64,000 nucleotides of DNA from Cynocephalus volans (Eukaryota; Chordata; Mammalia; Dermoptera; Cynocephalidae). The DNA lies in the NCBI RefSeq assembly GCF_027409185.1, contig NC_084463.1, forward strand, positions 116,970,133-117,034,132, written 5' to 3'. Position 1 is the first letter of the stretch. Each line of letters starts with the position of its first letter. Positions 1 through 11,561 of the stretch are shown here, one piece after another. A model generated the notes under the pieces. The model saw only the letters and a list, made by a program, of their open reading frames with translations. It was not told where the DNA came from and searched no databases. The translations under genes and the position numbers were made by a program.

Positions 1-1395
1 AGAGACCTACGGAGTTCATGAAAGCGGGAGAATCCCCAATGAGAGAAAGAAAGAACTGCTCAGACTGTTTCAAGCCCCGGCCACTTCCAGGTTGGAGCTG
101 GTGAGTGCTCAGAGCAGGAGCCTGAAAGCCGCAGCTGTGCCCTTCAGATGAAGTTGCTTGGAGGCGGCAGGGGAGAAAAGGGCTTTGGTGGCCCCCAGGC
201 CAGCAAGACTACTAATAGGGTTCCCATGGACCCACATAAGAGCAAGGAGCCACAACAACTGAAAAAAGGAGCCACTCAGAGGCTGGTGAGTCATCATAAG
301 GAGCACAGCCTGTCCCATGGGAAGTGTTTGGAGCACAGATGGTGGGGGAGACGGACCATCAGGGAACACTGGGGCACAGCAAGGACAGCTGATCTTCCCC
401 CCAGTCAGTGCAGGACCACTCAGAGGAGACTGGTCAGGAATATAGAATTGCATGGGGTGCAGTTTGATGAAAAGACTCAGGTGCAGACCAGTATTTCTAC
501 ACAACCCTGGTGCACTGGATTTCACTAGAACTGGAAGTACCTATAAAGTCAACCATTAAAACCTGAGCTGCACAAAAAGCCTTCCCTAGGAAATCTGCAG
601 CAAAGCAGCAATTTAGCTCAACCACAGAGCTCTAGTACTGATCCTCACAGGAAGTTCCCCCATTTTAGAAGTAAGCAAAGGACAACAAATTAGTTCCAGC
701 ACAGAGTTTGAGTAGTGGTAACAGCAAACAATCCAACACAGAACTGAAAGAAAAAACAAAATACCCACAGACCAGAGACAAAGTTTGATATTAACTAGTA
801 AAGGTCTCATTTCACCAAAGAACACCTATAACACCTAGAAGGACTGGAAGTCCCCTGGGCTACCAAGCCAGAAAGGGGGGAGGGCCTGGAGCCTCAGCCA
901 TGTCCTCCAATACCCACAACCAGTCCTGAGGGTGGGGGACTGAGAGCCTCGGCCACACCCCCCAGGCAAGCACAACCACCCCAGCAATGACCACCGAACC
1001 ACCACAGGAAGCGCCTGGGGCTCTGTGGAGCTGGGGTTGTGAGGGGCCTTGGGCCTTGGCCACACTCCCCCAACATGCAACTAGCCCAGCTACGACCACC
1101 AAGCTGCAGCAGGAGGGGCCCCAGGTTCCTGAGCTGGGGTGGTGGGAGGCGAGGGCTTTTGCCACACCCCTCTGACATCTGCACCCAGCCCAGCTGTGAC
1201 CAAGCCACCACTGAAGGTCCCCTGGTCTCCCCTGTGGGAATGTGGGGGGTGCTGCAGGCCTCCAACCCACCCCTCCTCCTTCCTCCTCCTTCCATCACAT
1301 TTTCTTCCCCTTTCCCCTCTCCTCCTCCCTCCCAACTGCTCTGCAACATCATAGAATGTAAAAAAAAATAATATTAATAAAATTTTAAAAATAAA
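1..1395 (+). mobile_element. L1-derived 5' region with ~107-bp tandem repeats (copy A, cut by window edge)
   Basis: Bases 1-690 align by eye with the start of the composite L1 element at 51,601-52,290: same order of 'agagacctaYggagttcatg', 'gttcccatggaccca' and 'aaaagccttccctagg'. After about 700 the two diverge. Copy A continues through an A-rich part to 835, then about four GC-rich tandem units of roughly 107 bp (about 880-1,260), then a pyrimidine-rich stretch and an A/T-rich tail (1,359-1,395). The true 5' end and any target-site duplication lie outside the window. Open frames here (up to 152 codons) are repeat artefacts with no recognisable domain. Confidence 0.6.
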
Positions 1396-3904
1396 AGTAA
1401 TTTCCATTTGAAAATATCCTTTCTTTTTCTTCCTATTTTTGTTTGTTTATACAAATATCTGATTTGCAAGAAAAAGTACATGAGAGGGGTTTTAGAAGTC
1501 TAATGAATTTTTAATTGAGGAAGGGTAGTTTGGTAGTCTACTTAAAAATGTTTCTGGAAAATTCACTAGGGACATTAACCAACAGGATTTCAGTGAGCTT
1601 AGCTTCTGTATTCCTACTGCTGCCCAGAAAAGGGACAGGGCTCTGCAGCCCCCAGAACAGATGAGCACCCAATGCCTATACCTCCCTCCCACAGCTAAGT
1701 CCCAGGGCATCTTGGCCCTGCCTGGAAACCGGGCTAGCTCTGTGGGCTCAAGGAGCCTCAGGAGGGTGCCAGCCCAACCTCTAGTATTCCCAATACCCTT
1801 CTAGGTGGTTCCCTACCAGCTAGGCTTGCTAGAAGACAGCAAAGCATATCGGTATGAAACTGCACTCCGAGGCTTAGGAGTAAGGGATGCAAGATGCGTT
1901 CAGTATTTTGCTGTCAGCACAAGGAAGACCAGGAGTAGTCTTACTGCAGGACTCTGAGCCTTCTACCCAGTGTGGTCAGGAGGTGGACAGATCTTCCCAC
2001 TCCAGAAAGTCTTGAACTCTTAAAGGTCTGTAGCACTCCATCTCCATTGATGGCACCAGCTCAGTACCTATACCTGGTACATGTCCTGTGTGAAATCAGT
2101 ACCTTGAGGGCAGACCATTCTGAATAAAGTTGGTAAAAGAAAAGCTTTGTATTGCAAAGATTGATGACAGACTTCTTCCCCAGAGCACTAGGCTACTCTT
2201 CACCCCTTTTTCCAGAGCGAGGGTCTGGAAAGAAGGCAGTTTCTCCTGTGTCCCTAGATCCTGAAGATTTGCTTTGGCTCCTTGAGGTAGAAGAGGCTAA
2301 TAGGGCAGCTGCCCAGAGCAGCTCTCTGTGTGTACAACCTGGCTCCTCTTGGGCTTTCCAGTCTCTTCCATTACACTGAGCCTTATCCCTAGGCCAGCCA
2401 CACGCCCTTCCCACTACTGACCAGTGGATATTAAGTTTTGGAGTGGTTGGTGTTGTTTTGCGATTCGGGCAGCTCTTGGTGGCCATGGTGGCAAGCCAAG
2501 TTTTGCAGGCTCATGCCACCTTTGGTTCACTCAGCTCTCAGCCTTGCCCTGTGGGAATGGTCGCCCAGGCCCAGCAAGCTGTGTCTCACTACATCCTCCC
2601 CTTAGGAGGAAGGGCCAGCTGCCAGTTGAGTCAGCAACCAGTCCATAGCACAGGATTATAACTGTGTGGAGCCAGGAAGCGTCTGTGAGCAGAGCCAGAA
2701 CAGAGCTTCTCTCAATTAGAGGGGGAATTACCTCCAAGAATGGGCAAGGAAGAAAGTTGGCTGCTATCTTTGTAGTTCCACTGACCTGACCAAGTGTCCA
2801 CATTCTAAGTGTACAGTGCCCATCCCTCACGTAAGAGTGGTTTTGGGCCCAAGGTGAGGCTGTCCTTTCAGTTGGAGAAGGGTGCAGAGGTGTTCCAGGT
2901 GGGAAGGGCAGAAGTACGGATAGCTCAGCCATCAGGACCACCTGTTCTTGCCCCGCCGCCTCTAGTGGGAGCCAAAGAGAAACTGGCTGACGGGTGTCTG
3001 CGTACTGAGGATGTAGCAGGGACTGGTGCTCCCACCTCCCTCTGGCCAAAGATGGGGCTCTGTCTGTTGTGTGCCTGTTACCACCCACCAGCAGTCATGC
3101 CCTTGTCTTCCTAGATGGGGAGATGGCAGGCTAAATTTTAAAAAGAGAAAGAAAAGAAAACAGGAAACTGTATTATGTCAGGGGGAGGGGAGAGGGGAGA
3201 TGGGAAAACGGTTTGGATTTTGTGTGGGGTTTTTTGGTTTGTTTTTTGTTTTGGTAGTGGTCTGTAACTTTCTGTAAGTGCTTTTTTTTTTTTTTAAAGT
3301 AAGTTGCAGGCTTTGGCTTGGAAAACCCCAGGGGGGGTGGGGTCAGAAACCTGAGGCTGTTGCCCCTTTATTGGCGTCATTGTACGGTCCCCTTCCCCCA
3401 TGAGCCAGGCCTTCCAGCTAACTGCTTCCCATGAGCCATTACTCTGTTGTCAGCCTATAACCAAAGGAGCTGGTGACCACCCCTTCCAGTCCACTCAATC
3501 AGGGTGCTCCCCATCTGCATGCAGGAGGCAACACCCTATCTGCTACCATCAGCCCCTTCCAGAGCCCACCTGCCCCCACCCAGCCCAGCCCTGCCCAGCC
3601 ATGCTCTGCTCTGCCCCACCTGAGGGTGCTCTGCTCAGGGATGGGCCAGCAGTGCTGCACCCAGCCTCCCTGGTAAGTGGATACTCAAGAATCCTCTGGG
3701 GTCCTGTTTTCCAGTCGTGTGATCCCAAGAGTACACATGGGCCCCTTGGGTGTCTGAAGAGAAGGGCTGGGGAGGGAGGGCCACATCCCTGCCGTCTTGC
3801 TCTGCTGGTGTAGCAGGCAGCTGCCTACCCTACCACACCCCGCACTGTGGGCTCCTGAGTCAGCAGAGTAAGCATTTTATAAATTGTATTTTAAATACAT
3901 GTTT
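1396..3904. other. Unassigned GC-rich, mRNA-like stretch; possible 3'UTR retrocopy
   Basis: About 2.5 kb with higher GC than its surroundings and no repeat family I recognise. It has poly-pyrimidine runs, an AATAAA-containing 'ctgaataaagttgg' near 2,120, and ends in 'attttaaatacatg' followed by an A-rich run (3,903-3,920). That resembles the end of a long 3'UTR followed by a tail. No frame shows a known protein; the 185-codon minus-strand frame at 2,531-3,088 matches nothing I know. It could equally be unique intergenic DNA. Confidence 0.25.
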
Positions 3905-4580
3905 AAAAGAAAAAGAAAATGAATAAGCAAGCCACAGACTGGAAAAATTATTTACATTACATATATCTGATAAAGGACTTATACCCAGAATAAATAACGA
4001 ACTCTCACAAATCTACAATTTAAAAAAATATTAAAATAGAAAAATGGCCCTAAGATATGAATAAACACTTCACAAAAACAGATATTTAAGGGCCGAGCCC
4101 GTGGCGCACTTGGTAGAGTGCTGCGCTGGCAGTGCAGCGACGCTCCCGCCGCGGGCCGATAAGCATGTGTAATGGTATACAACATCATTAGTTGTCAGGG
4201 AAATGTAAATTAAGACACAATGAGATGCAATTTCACACCCACTAGAATAGTCAAAATAAAAAAGATCAACAACACCAAATGTTGGCAAGGATGTGGAGTA
4301 ACTGGAACATTCATACATTGTTAATTGGAGTGTAAAATGGTACAGCTACTTTGAAAAACTGTTTTGTATTTTCTTATAAAGTAAAATATACATTTACCCT
4401 ATGACTTATTCGCCAGTAGGTAATACCAAGAGAATCAAAAATATATAACCCCAAAAAGACATGTACAAAAATATTCATAATAGCTAAAAATTAGAAACAA
4501 CTCAAATGTCCATCAGCAAGAGAATGGATAAACAAATTGAAGTATATTTATACAGTAGAATACTAGTCATAATAAAAAGC
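3905..4580 (+). mobile_element. Old L1 (L1M-type) ORF2 3' fragment, split by a t-SINE
   Basis: Shows the decayed DNA signature of the L1 ORF2 C-terminal region: 'gagatgcaatttcacaccca', 'ttggcaaggatgtgg', 'ataatagctaaaaattag' and 'caaatgtccatcagcaag'. Many substitutions and stops mark it as ancient. A t-SINE head sits inside it at 4,091-4,157. Confidence 0.75.
4091..4157 (+). mobile_element. t-SINE, GC-rich head monomer
   Basis: 'ggccgagcccgtggcgcact' followed by 'tggtagagtgctgcgc' is the tRNA-like head, with A-box-like 'tggtagagtg'. It ends in 'gcgggcc' with no A-tail and lacks the usual 'ggttcgaatcc' B box, so it is 3'-truncated. It has no tRNA cloverleaf and is a SINE, not a tRNA gene. Confidence 0.7.
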
Positions 4581-4640
4581 AAACTGTTGACAACACAACA
4601 TACAGACCCTCTCCCCAGGGAGTGATGGTGTGAGCAGACC

Positions 4641-4815
4641 GGTGCTTCTCAAACTTCAATGGGCACCAAAATTCCCCAGGCCAGTTTGTTAAAATGCAGA
4701 TTCCCTTCCCCTAATTCTGGGGGTCTGTATGAGGCCTGAGATTCTACATTTTCAATAGGTTACATCCCTACCAGGTGATTCTATTGAAGGTGGGCACAGA
4801 CCACACTTTGATAAA
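4641..4815 (+). mobile_element. MER5A-type hAT MITE
   Basis: Has the MER5A pattern: 'gcttctcaaacttcaatggg' at the left, 'aatgcagattccc' and 'tgggggtctgtatgag' in the middle, 'ccaggtgattctattg' and 'cacactttgata' at the right. It is non-coding and ancient. Confidence 0.75.
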
Positions 4816-5047
4816 TGCTGCTATTAAGAGAATATATCTTGGGTCTGGAAGTTCTGAGAGAAGCAGAAAGGGAGCAGGTGACCCCCAAGGTCCATGCAAA
4901 TAAAATTTCTAGAAAAATATGCAAAAATCATTGTTAGCCTCTGAGAAGGAGGCTGGAGAATCTAGTATGAGAGTGAGACTTGCTTTTACATTTTTTTTTT
5001 AAAAAGTGTTTAGTACTTTTTTTACCTTAAGCATGTACTACTTTTTC

Positions 5048-6457
5048 TTTTTTTGTTTTTTGTTATTTATTTATTTATTTATTTATTATGTCTCCCCTCC
5101 TGCCCATGATGTGAGGGCCAGATTCATACTGGGGGCATATCCATTACCAGAAATTACTTTTGTACCCTTTGTCCTCTTCCAATTATCCCCCAACCTCTCT
5201 CCCCTTCCCTCTCTCCCCTCAATTCCAATTTGTAGCCGTAGGAATGTTCCCTCCCTCTGCTGGATCATGGCACAACTGTGGTCTTCCTTTCCTGCCTTCC
5301 TTTCTCTCTTAGCTCCCACATATGAGCGAGCACAGGCAGTATTTATCCCTCTGTGCTTTACTCAACATGAAGTTTCTCCAGGTTCACCCATGTTGTTGCA
5401 AATGGGAGTATTTCATTCTTTTTTATGGCAGAGTAATATTCCATAGTGTATATATACCATAGTTTCCTTATCCAATCATCTATTGATGGACATTTAGGTT
5501 GGTTCCATGTCTCGGCTATTGTAAACAGAGCTGCAATAAACATGGAAGTGCAGGTATCTCTTTGACATGATGATTTCCATTCCTCTGGATATATACCCAG
5601 AGGGATTGCTGGATCATATGGAAGATTTATCTGTAGTTGTTTGAGAAACCTCCAAATTGTTTTCCAAAGTGGTTGTACTAATTTACAGTTCCACCAACAG
5701 TGCAGGAGTGTTCCCTTCTCTCCACACCCTCGCCAGCATTTGTTATTCACCGTCTTTTTGATTATAGCCAGTTTAACTGGAGTGAGGTGGTATCTCAGTG
5801 TGGTTTTAATTTGCATTTCCCTGATGACTAGTGATGGGAGCATTTTTTCATGTATCTGTTGGCCATTCGTATGTCTTCCTTTGAAAAATGTCTATTCAGC
5901 TCCTGTGCCCATTTTTTAATTGGGTCATTTGGGTTTTTACTGTATAATTGCTTGAGTTCTATGTATATTCTGGATATTAGTCCCTTGTCAGATGCATAGT
6001 TGGCAAAAATTTTCTCCCACTCTGTAGGTTGTCCTTTCACTCTACTGATTGTTTCTTTTGCTGTGCAGAAACTTTTTAGTTTGATATAGTCTGATTTGTT
6101 AATTTTTTCGTTTGCTGCTTGTGCTTTCAGACTCATGTTCATAAAGCCTGTGCCCAGACCTAACTGCTGAAGTGTTTCACCTATATTTTCCCTTAGTAAT
6201 TTTACAGTTTTGGGTCTTATACCTAAGTCTTTAATCCATTTTGAGTTGATTTTAGTGTATGGTGAGAGATGCATATCTAGTTTCATTCTTCTGCATATGG
6301 ATATCCAGTTTTCCCAGCACCACTTTTTGAAGAGGCAGTCTTTTCCCCAATGTAAATTTTTGTTGCCTTTGTCTGATATCAGATGGCTATAAGCCTGAGG
6401 AGTGATTTCTGGGTTCTCAATTCTACTCCACTGGTCTGAATGTCTTTTTATACCAGT
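5048..6457 (-). mobile_element. Young 5'-truncated L1 with perfect 19-bp TSD
   Basis: The minus strand encodes the C-terminal part of L1 ORF2p in two near-continuous frames (6,463-5,828 and 5,843-5,358). They include the typical '[18 protein letters not shown]', '[15 protein letters not shown]', '[13 protein letters not shown]' and '[13 protein letters not shown]' blocks, followed by a short 3'UTR and a TTTA-rich (on the plus strand) tail. One frameshift separates the frames near 5,835. The TSD aagcatgtactactttttc flanks it at 5,029-5,047 and 6,458-6,476 without mismatch. About 1.4 kb of a 6-kb element remains, so it cannot move. Confidence 0.93.
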
Positions 6458-6476
6458 AAGCATGTACTACTTTTTC

Positions 6477-7492
6477 AATAATAAAGCTAACTTCAGAAAA
6501 AGACATATTGCTCTTTTAGAAAAAGAAATGATGAATTTAAAGAGATTATTAGCACACTGCCCAAACAGTAGGTACTCAATAACTAAAAATCTTTTTCTTT
6601 TTTGTCTACCACCCCTCTCCCTCCCCACCAGCAGTATCCCCATTAGTGCATTTGATCAATAAATATTGATTTAATACATATTGTGTGCTAGGCTTTCTAC
6701 CAATATAGCTGCATACGTAACACACACAGTCCCTGCCTGCACAGAGTTTACATTATAGTACTTTCCCATCCCCACCCCCAACACATTTTAATTTAGTCAT
6801 TCCTGCCTGCTTGACTTTATCTCCACACAGAAACCTAAAGTACGGCCCCTTGAGAACTGGACCTAAATTCTCCCTGAAGTGTTTCCCGACTCCCAGGGAC
6901 TTTCACTAGTGAGAGGCTTGATGGGAGCTTTGGACCAGGTTCCTGCTGCCCTCTGGTGGGGTTCCTTGGTGGCTCAATGGCCAGTGCCCTGGGCACCTCT
7001 TCCCTTCTTAGTGTCTACTCCTCCTTGGGGGGGTCTGTGCACCCAGAGCTTACTGGCTTCCTTGGATCCTGGGGCTCAGAACTACAATCTGTGTGACCCT
7101 ATGTCTGACCCGGAATGTCCCTAAAGGCCACCGTCTTTGTAGAAGCAATGGTTATGGGAGGGTAAGTAGTACTGCTGGGGGGTGGGGGGGCAGGGACATC
7201 AAGTGAAATACCTTTAATAGAATTGTTAAAAAGCAACTCTTGCTCTTATAGAAACATCAGAAAACAGAGACATTCAAAAGAAAGATTCAAACAACTCCCA
7301 CAATCTCACCTAGAGACAATTTCTGCTCACACCTGGAGCAGGGACAGAAAGGAAAGGGCAACTAGGCCAGGAGACATGGGCTGTAGTCTTCACCTTCCCT
7401 CTCACTGTGTGATCCTGAGCAAAGCCCTTCTCAGAGACTCGGGGTATCCATACACAATACGAGCGCTTCGTTAAAGTACCTCTGGGAATCTA
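6477..7492. other. Intergenic DNA, nothing recognised
   Basis: Mixed-composition unique-looking sequence after the L1. I see no repeat family, splice-site pair or conserved frame. A G-run is present near 7,180. Confidence 0.4.
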
Positions 7493-7705
7493 AATCGGTG
7501 GTCCCAATCCCAGCTGCATACTGGGATTAACAGAGAAGACTTTTAAACACACAGATGTCTGGTTGCCTCCCCCTCCCCTCCACCCCATCCTTCCTCCTCA
7601 TTTCAACAGATTTCTGCACTCCAGAACAGAGCTCAGGAATCAGTATTTTTAAAAGCCTTCTGAGAGAATCCCAATGAATGCTTCCTGGTTGAGACCCATT
7701 GGTGG
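7493..7705 (+). mobile_element. Degraded MER5-type hAT MITE
   Basis: Starts near 'ggtggtcccaatccc' and ends at 'ctggttgagacccattgg'. The middle carries 'cagatttctgcactccagaa' and 'tcaggaatcagtattttt', the diverged MER5A layout. Confidence 0.5.
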
Positions 7706-8864
7706 ATGTCTTTCTAGATATCTGTAGGCAAAATTTTCATTTATTTATTTATTTACAAAAATGGAATCATTGTATATATTTTGTACCTTAATTTATCTAA
7801 ACAGTCCAGCAATCAATTAGACCCTTAGGAATTTCCAACTTTCTCCTATTACAAATATTGAAAAGCAGAAAAAGAAAGTTAAAAATAAATTACAAATAAT
7901 TAGGGAAACCCCTAAAAAGTTCTGAAAACAGACAAAAATGCTTAAGAACTCTCAAAGGGTTCAAAATTGCCTAATAAAGCATGAAAATGACCAACTTTAC
8001 AGGGGGAAAAAAAAGAACAGCAATTGGGGAATATTCATGTTCAGACAAATCATTGTTTCAATCAAAATGGTGTATTCACAAGAGTGCTTTCAGAAAAATT
8101 GCTTTCAGCCCAGTCATGTGTCCTTGTGAAGCAGCCAGCAAGAGCTTCCTCCCAGCTCCCCCAGTGTCCTTGGAAGAGATTTGAGATCCCCACTTGTGGC
8201 CATTCTACCCAGGAAATAAGCATCAGACCTACAGCCGGGCATGTGCCCAGCAAGTATTTGCTGTTCTCTGCTGTGCCAGGCTTTGTGCTGGGCACCAGGA
8301 ATCTGAGGCAACCAAGACAGTTGCTGCCATCCTCTCACTAACCATAGCCCAGTCTTCCTCACAGCGTGGGGGCCTCAGGGTTAGGCTTCTTGCATGGCAG
8401 CTCAGGACCCCAAGCATGAATGTCCGGGGCAGCAAGGCCTTCTCTGCCCTGGCCTCAGAATTCCTTAAGTGTCATTTCGGCTGAATTCTATTAGTCACAA
8501 GCAAGCCACCAGCCTGCCCTGTTGATGGGGAAGGGAATTAGACTCTACCTCTTGATTAGGAGAGTAGTAAGGTTCTAAGAAGTGGGACAGGAGATTTTGT
8601 TGAGGCCATCTTTGAAAAGTACAATTTACCACATTCCAGGTGGATCCAGACACCATTTCCTGCCCAGTCTAGGAGATCAAGTCTGAGTGGAACCCAGCTA
8701 TATGGGAAAGAAGCTGGAAGCTTCTATCCTTAGGCAATTTCATTAACCACAGCTTCAGTTTCAACTCCTCCCTAGTGACTTTCTATTTACAGCTCAGATC
8801 TTTCTTCCAAGCTTTAGATCAGTATGTTCAACTGCCTGCCTATGTTACTTTTCTGTGCCTTGCT
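7706..8864. other. Intergenic DNA, nothing recognised
   Basis: No gene or repeat family that I can name. Open frames at 8,024-8,341 and 8,194-8,484 overlap on both strands and show no domain. Confidence 0.4.
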
Positions 8865-9000
8865 TTCTTCTGAAGAATGGAGATGCTGATACTGTATACC
8901 TCAGAGTGGCTGTGAGCATTAAATGGGTTAGTACTTATAAAGTACTACGACGCCTGGCATGTGTATGTGCTTACTAAGTGTTAGTTACTATTATTACTTG
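8865..9000 (+). repeat. MIR-like SINE fragment
   Basis: Resembles the MIR 3' half: 'gctgtgagcattaaatgggtt', 'agtacttataaagtacta', 'gcctggcatgtgtatgtgct' and 'gttactattatta'. Confidence 0.55.
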
Positions 9001-9059
9001 GCATCCCTCATTGCATATCTTAAAGACATTTCAAACTTAACATATCCAAAACAACTCAG

Positions 9060-9870
9060 AATGCACAGCCCAAGCCTGGCCCTCCCTCGGTGTTCCCCAA
9101 ATCAGTGAATGGACCACCACCCTTCCTGTTGCCCATGCCAGGGACCCAGTAGTCATCTTCCACACCTCTGTTTCTCACTCCCCATATCCAACCCAGCCCC
9201 AACTCCTGACAAATTTGCTTTCAAGGTATTTCTCTACCCCGACACCCCAGTCCAAGCTACAGTTCTCTCTCCTTTGGACTCCAGCCCATCACCTTCTTAC
9301 TAGTCTCCCAAACTCACTAGGTCCAGTTCTTCTCTTACACACTCTCATCCATTCTTCACATGGCCAGAGGCCAGAATATTTTCAAAATGTGAAGCTGGTT
9401 GTGTCACTCCCCCTGATTAAAACCCTTTATGGGTTCCCTGTTGCTCTGAAAAAAAGACAATTTCTTTACAAGACCTACAAAGTCCTATGCGTCTGGCCCC
9501 TGTGGACCTCACCAACTCCTCTCCCTCCCTCCTCAGCCCCACTTGCCCTCCCACCACGCTCACCACGCTCCCTTCTGCCACAAGGCCCTGCGCCCACCGC
9601 CACTTCTCTCCTACTTAGTTCAGATAACAACTCAAGAGCCACTTCTTCAGAGAAGCAATCTCTGCGCACCCTGAAGAGATTCCACCACCAACCATCATAT
9701 GACACCAGGCACATCTCCTTTATAGCACTTGTTACATTTGTTTGGTGATTATTTAATATCTCTCTCCTCCAAAACCCTGTAGGCTCTTTGAGGGCAGAGA
9801 CTATGTCAGGGTTTGCTCATTATTGTATCCCAGAGTCTAAAGTAGCACCTGACACATGATTCAATATTTG
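9060..9870 (+). mobile_element. L2 LINE, 3' end
   Basis: Carries the L2 terminal blocks in order: 'ggttgtgtcactccccctga', 'gggttccctgttgctctg', 'ctacaaagtcctatgcgtct', 'gagggcagagactatgtcag', and the end 'gcacctgacacatg...caatatttgttga'. It is decayed and non-coding; the 177-codon open frame at 9,215-9,748 reads L2 DNA out of frame. Confidence 0.8.
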
Positions 9871-9875
9871 TTGAT

Positions 9876-9896
9876 CAGATGGATGGATGGATGGAC
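9876..9896 (+). repeat. (GGAT)n microsatellite
   Basis: Four to five 'gatg' units, directly at the 3' terminus of the L2, which commonly ends in short tandem repeats. Confidence 0.8.
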
Positions 9897-10654
9897 GAGA
9901 GAGGAGAGATGAAGGGCCACGGCCATGGTTTAAGTGTTTGGAGAATGTTGCTGAGTGAAGAAATGGGCAGGTTGGGGAAAGCCCAGAGATTTCTCATGGA
10001 TACACCTGATTTTCTAGCGTTCAGTCAGGCACAAGGCCAGAAAGGAATCTTTCAGGATACAGGAAAAAGTGACTCAGTCAGGATTGGAAACACTCACCCT
10101 TCTTGCCCCAGGGCTTCTCTTCTATGGGTGCTAAAGACACCAGTAGTTTCACCTGCTTCCAGAACTTAGCATGGCAAAGCCGGTTGGGGCTTGGAGCCTG
10201 CCTAGTCCAACCTCCTCATTTTCAAGATAAGGGTCAGCCAGACAGTGAGACTTGTCAAAGTCCACACAGCATGCCTGGGGGATGGAGAAAACAGGGCTTA
10301 GGCTTTGACAGGCCTGAGTCCCAGCCTGACTGTGCTATTCACACACTCCCTGTCCAGGGCTCTTTCCCCTGAGGGGAAGGGGAATCCAAGTCTCATCACC
10401 TGCATGTCTAGCTGACCCCACCCCCAAACCCCCATTCACCTTCCTCAGTGATCCTCCTGCCATGCACTCCAGGCCCCTCACACCCCAAGCTGGGTTGACC
10501 ATGTCTTCCCCTTCCAGCCCCCTCCTATTCTCCGTCTTGCTCTCAAAGGTCAGAGAACTGTCCTGGATGCAATCTTTACACACAGTTGAGGTGTCACACT
10601 CCAGGCCACTTGGAGAAAATGGGAAGAAATGGGCCCTTCTATTTCTAAAGTCTA
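9897..10654. other. Intergenic DNA, nothing recognised
   Basis: No named repeat. The frames (for example 10,103-10,372) have no domain and no splice context that supports an exon. Confidence 0.4.
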
Positions 10655-10765
10655 GTGTCCAGCCTATGTGGCTTCATATTGGCCATGTGACCTTGGGCAA
10701 GGGACTTTACATCCATCTTCCAGGAGGAAACTGAGGCAAAGAGATGTTTAATCATTTCTGTTGTA
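10655..10765 (+). repeat. MIR SINE fragment
   Basis: Contains the conserved MIR core-like stretch 'tgtgaccttgggcaag' followed by 'ggaaactgaggcaaag'. Confidence 0.75.
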
Positions 10766-11019
10766 TGGGGTTGCTATAAGTCTCAGACGAGATTTTGCAG
10801 GTGAAAAGGCTTTGTAACCCATCACTCCCTGATCATGAGTTAAATGTAGTTAGTGTTTCCCAGGGGTGAACTGCATAAATAATGGCACTTGAGATAGTCT
10901 AGGGTTTTACAGTTTACAGTAACAATCATGGCATTTGAATCTTTGTGAATTTCTAAGTAAATGAGTGTATCAATGTAGGTCCTCAAATTGCATGCCTCTC
11001 CAATGATGGTGTAAAGTAA

Positions 11020-11561
11020 GGCAAATCATAACTAAAGCCAAAATGTTTCATTATTTTAGTTATACTAAGCTTCCGTTTTATATCGTCAGAGCTAGGGCTC
11101 AGACCCTTCAAACCCATTGTACAGACTGGGTCCCCAGGCCCCTCACACACAGGTCCATGCTAGGCAATTGGGAAAGATCCCGGGAGCTGTTGGCAGATGA
11201 CACGAGCTCAGTCCTCAGCAACGACAGCAGCAGCTTACAGGTCCGGTCTGGCAGTGGAAGTGGCCTCACAGAGGGTCCCGGGGACACTGGCAGCAACAGC
11301 TTGCAGCGACAGCCTCCAGCAACAGTAGTGGCCTCCCCATGTCCCCCCCTCCCACCGCTGGGGCACCCCGGGGGTGCTATGGATCACAGCCACTCATCCT
11401 TTATACTTCAGTCCATAACCCAGGACACCTGGGTGCTCATGCTCAATTACATTAGACAATAGCCAAGGAACACATGGGCACACGTGCATATTTACATCAA
11501 ATGCTCGGCAAGATTCTGAACATCTGAGGAGCCCTGACCATTTTCCTGTATTTTCCCAACA
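11020..11561 (-). mobile_element. ERV solo LTR, family 'a', copy 1
   Basis: Matches the copies at 13,239 and 17,203. Read on the minus strand it starts 'tgttgggaaaatacagg', passes 'gcatttgatgtaaatatgc', 'ggtgtcctgggttatgga' and a CAG/CTG-rich middle, and ends near 'gtctgtacaatgggtttg'. A further 60 bp or so (11,020-11,085) is shared only with copy 2. No internal gag/pol/env sequence is present, so this is a solo LTR. Confidence 0.7.

Noticed and set aside
860-1407. Three overlapping frames of 105-152 codons
   Set aside because: They lie in the ~107-bp tandem repeats of L1 copy A and are low-complexity translations in several frames at once.
2531-3088. 185-codon minus-strand frame
   Set aside because: No recognisable family; it lies in a GC-rich stretch where long frames arise by chance.
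9215-9748. 177-codon plus-strand frame
   Set aside because: Falls in an L2 fossil and does not read the L2 protein.
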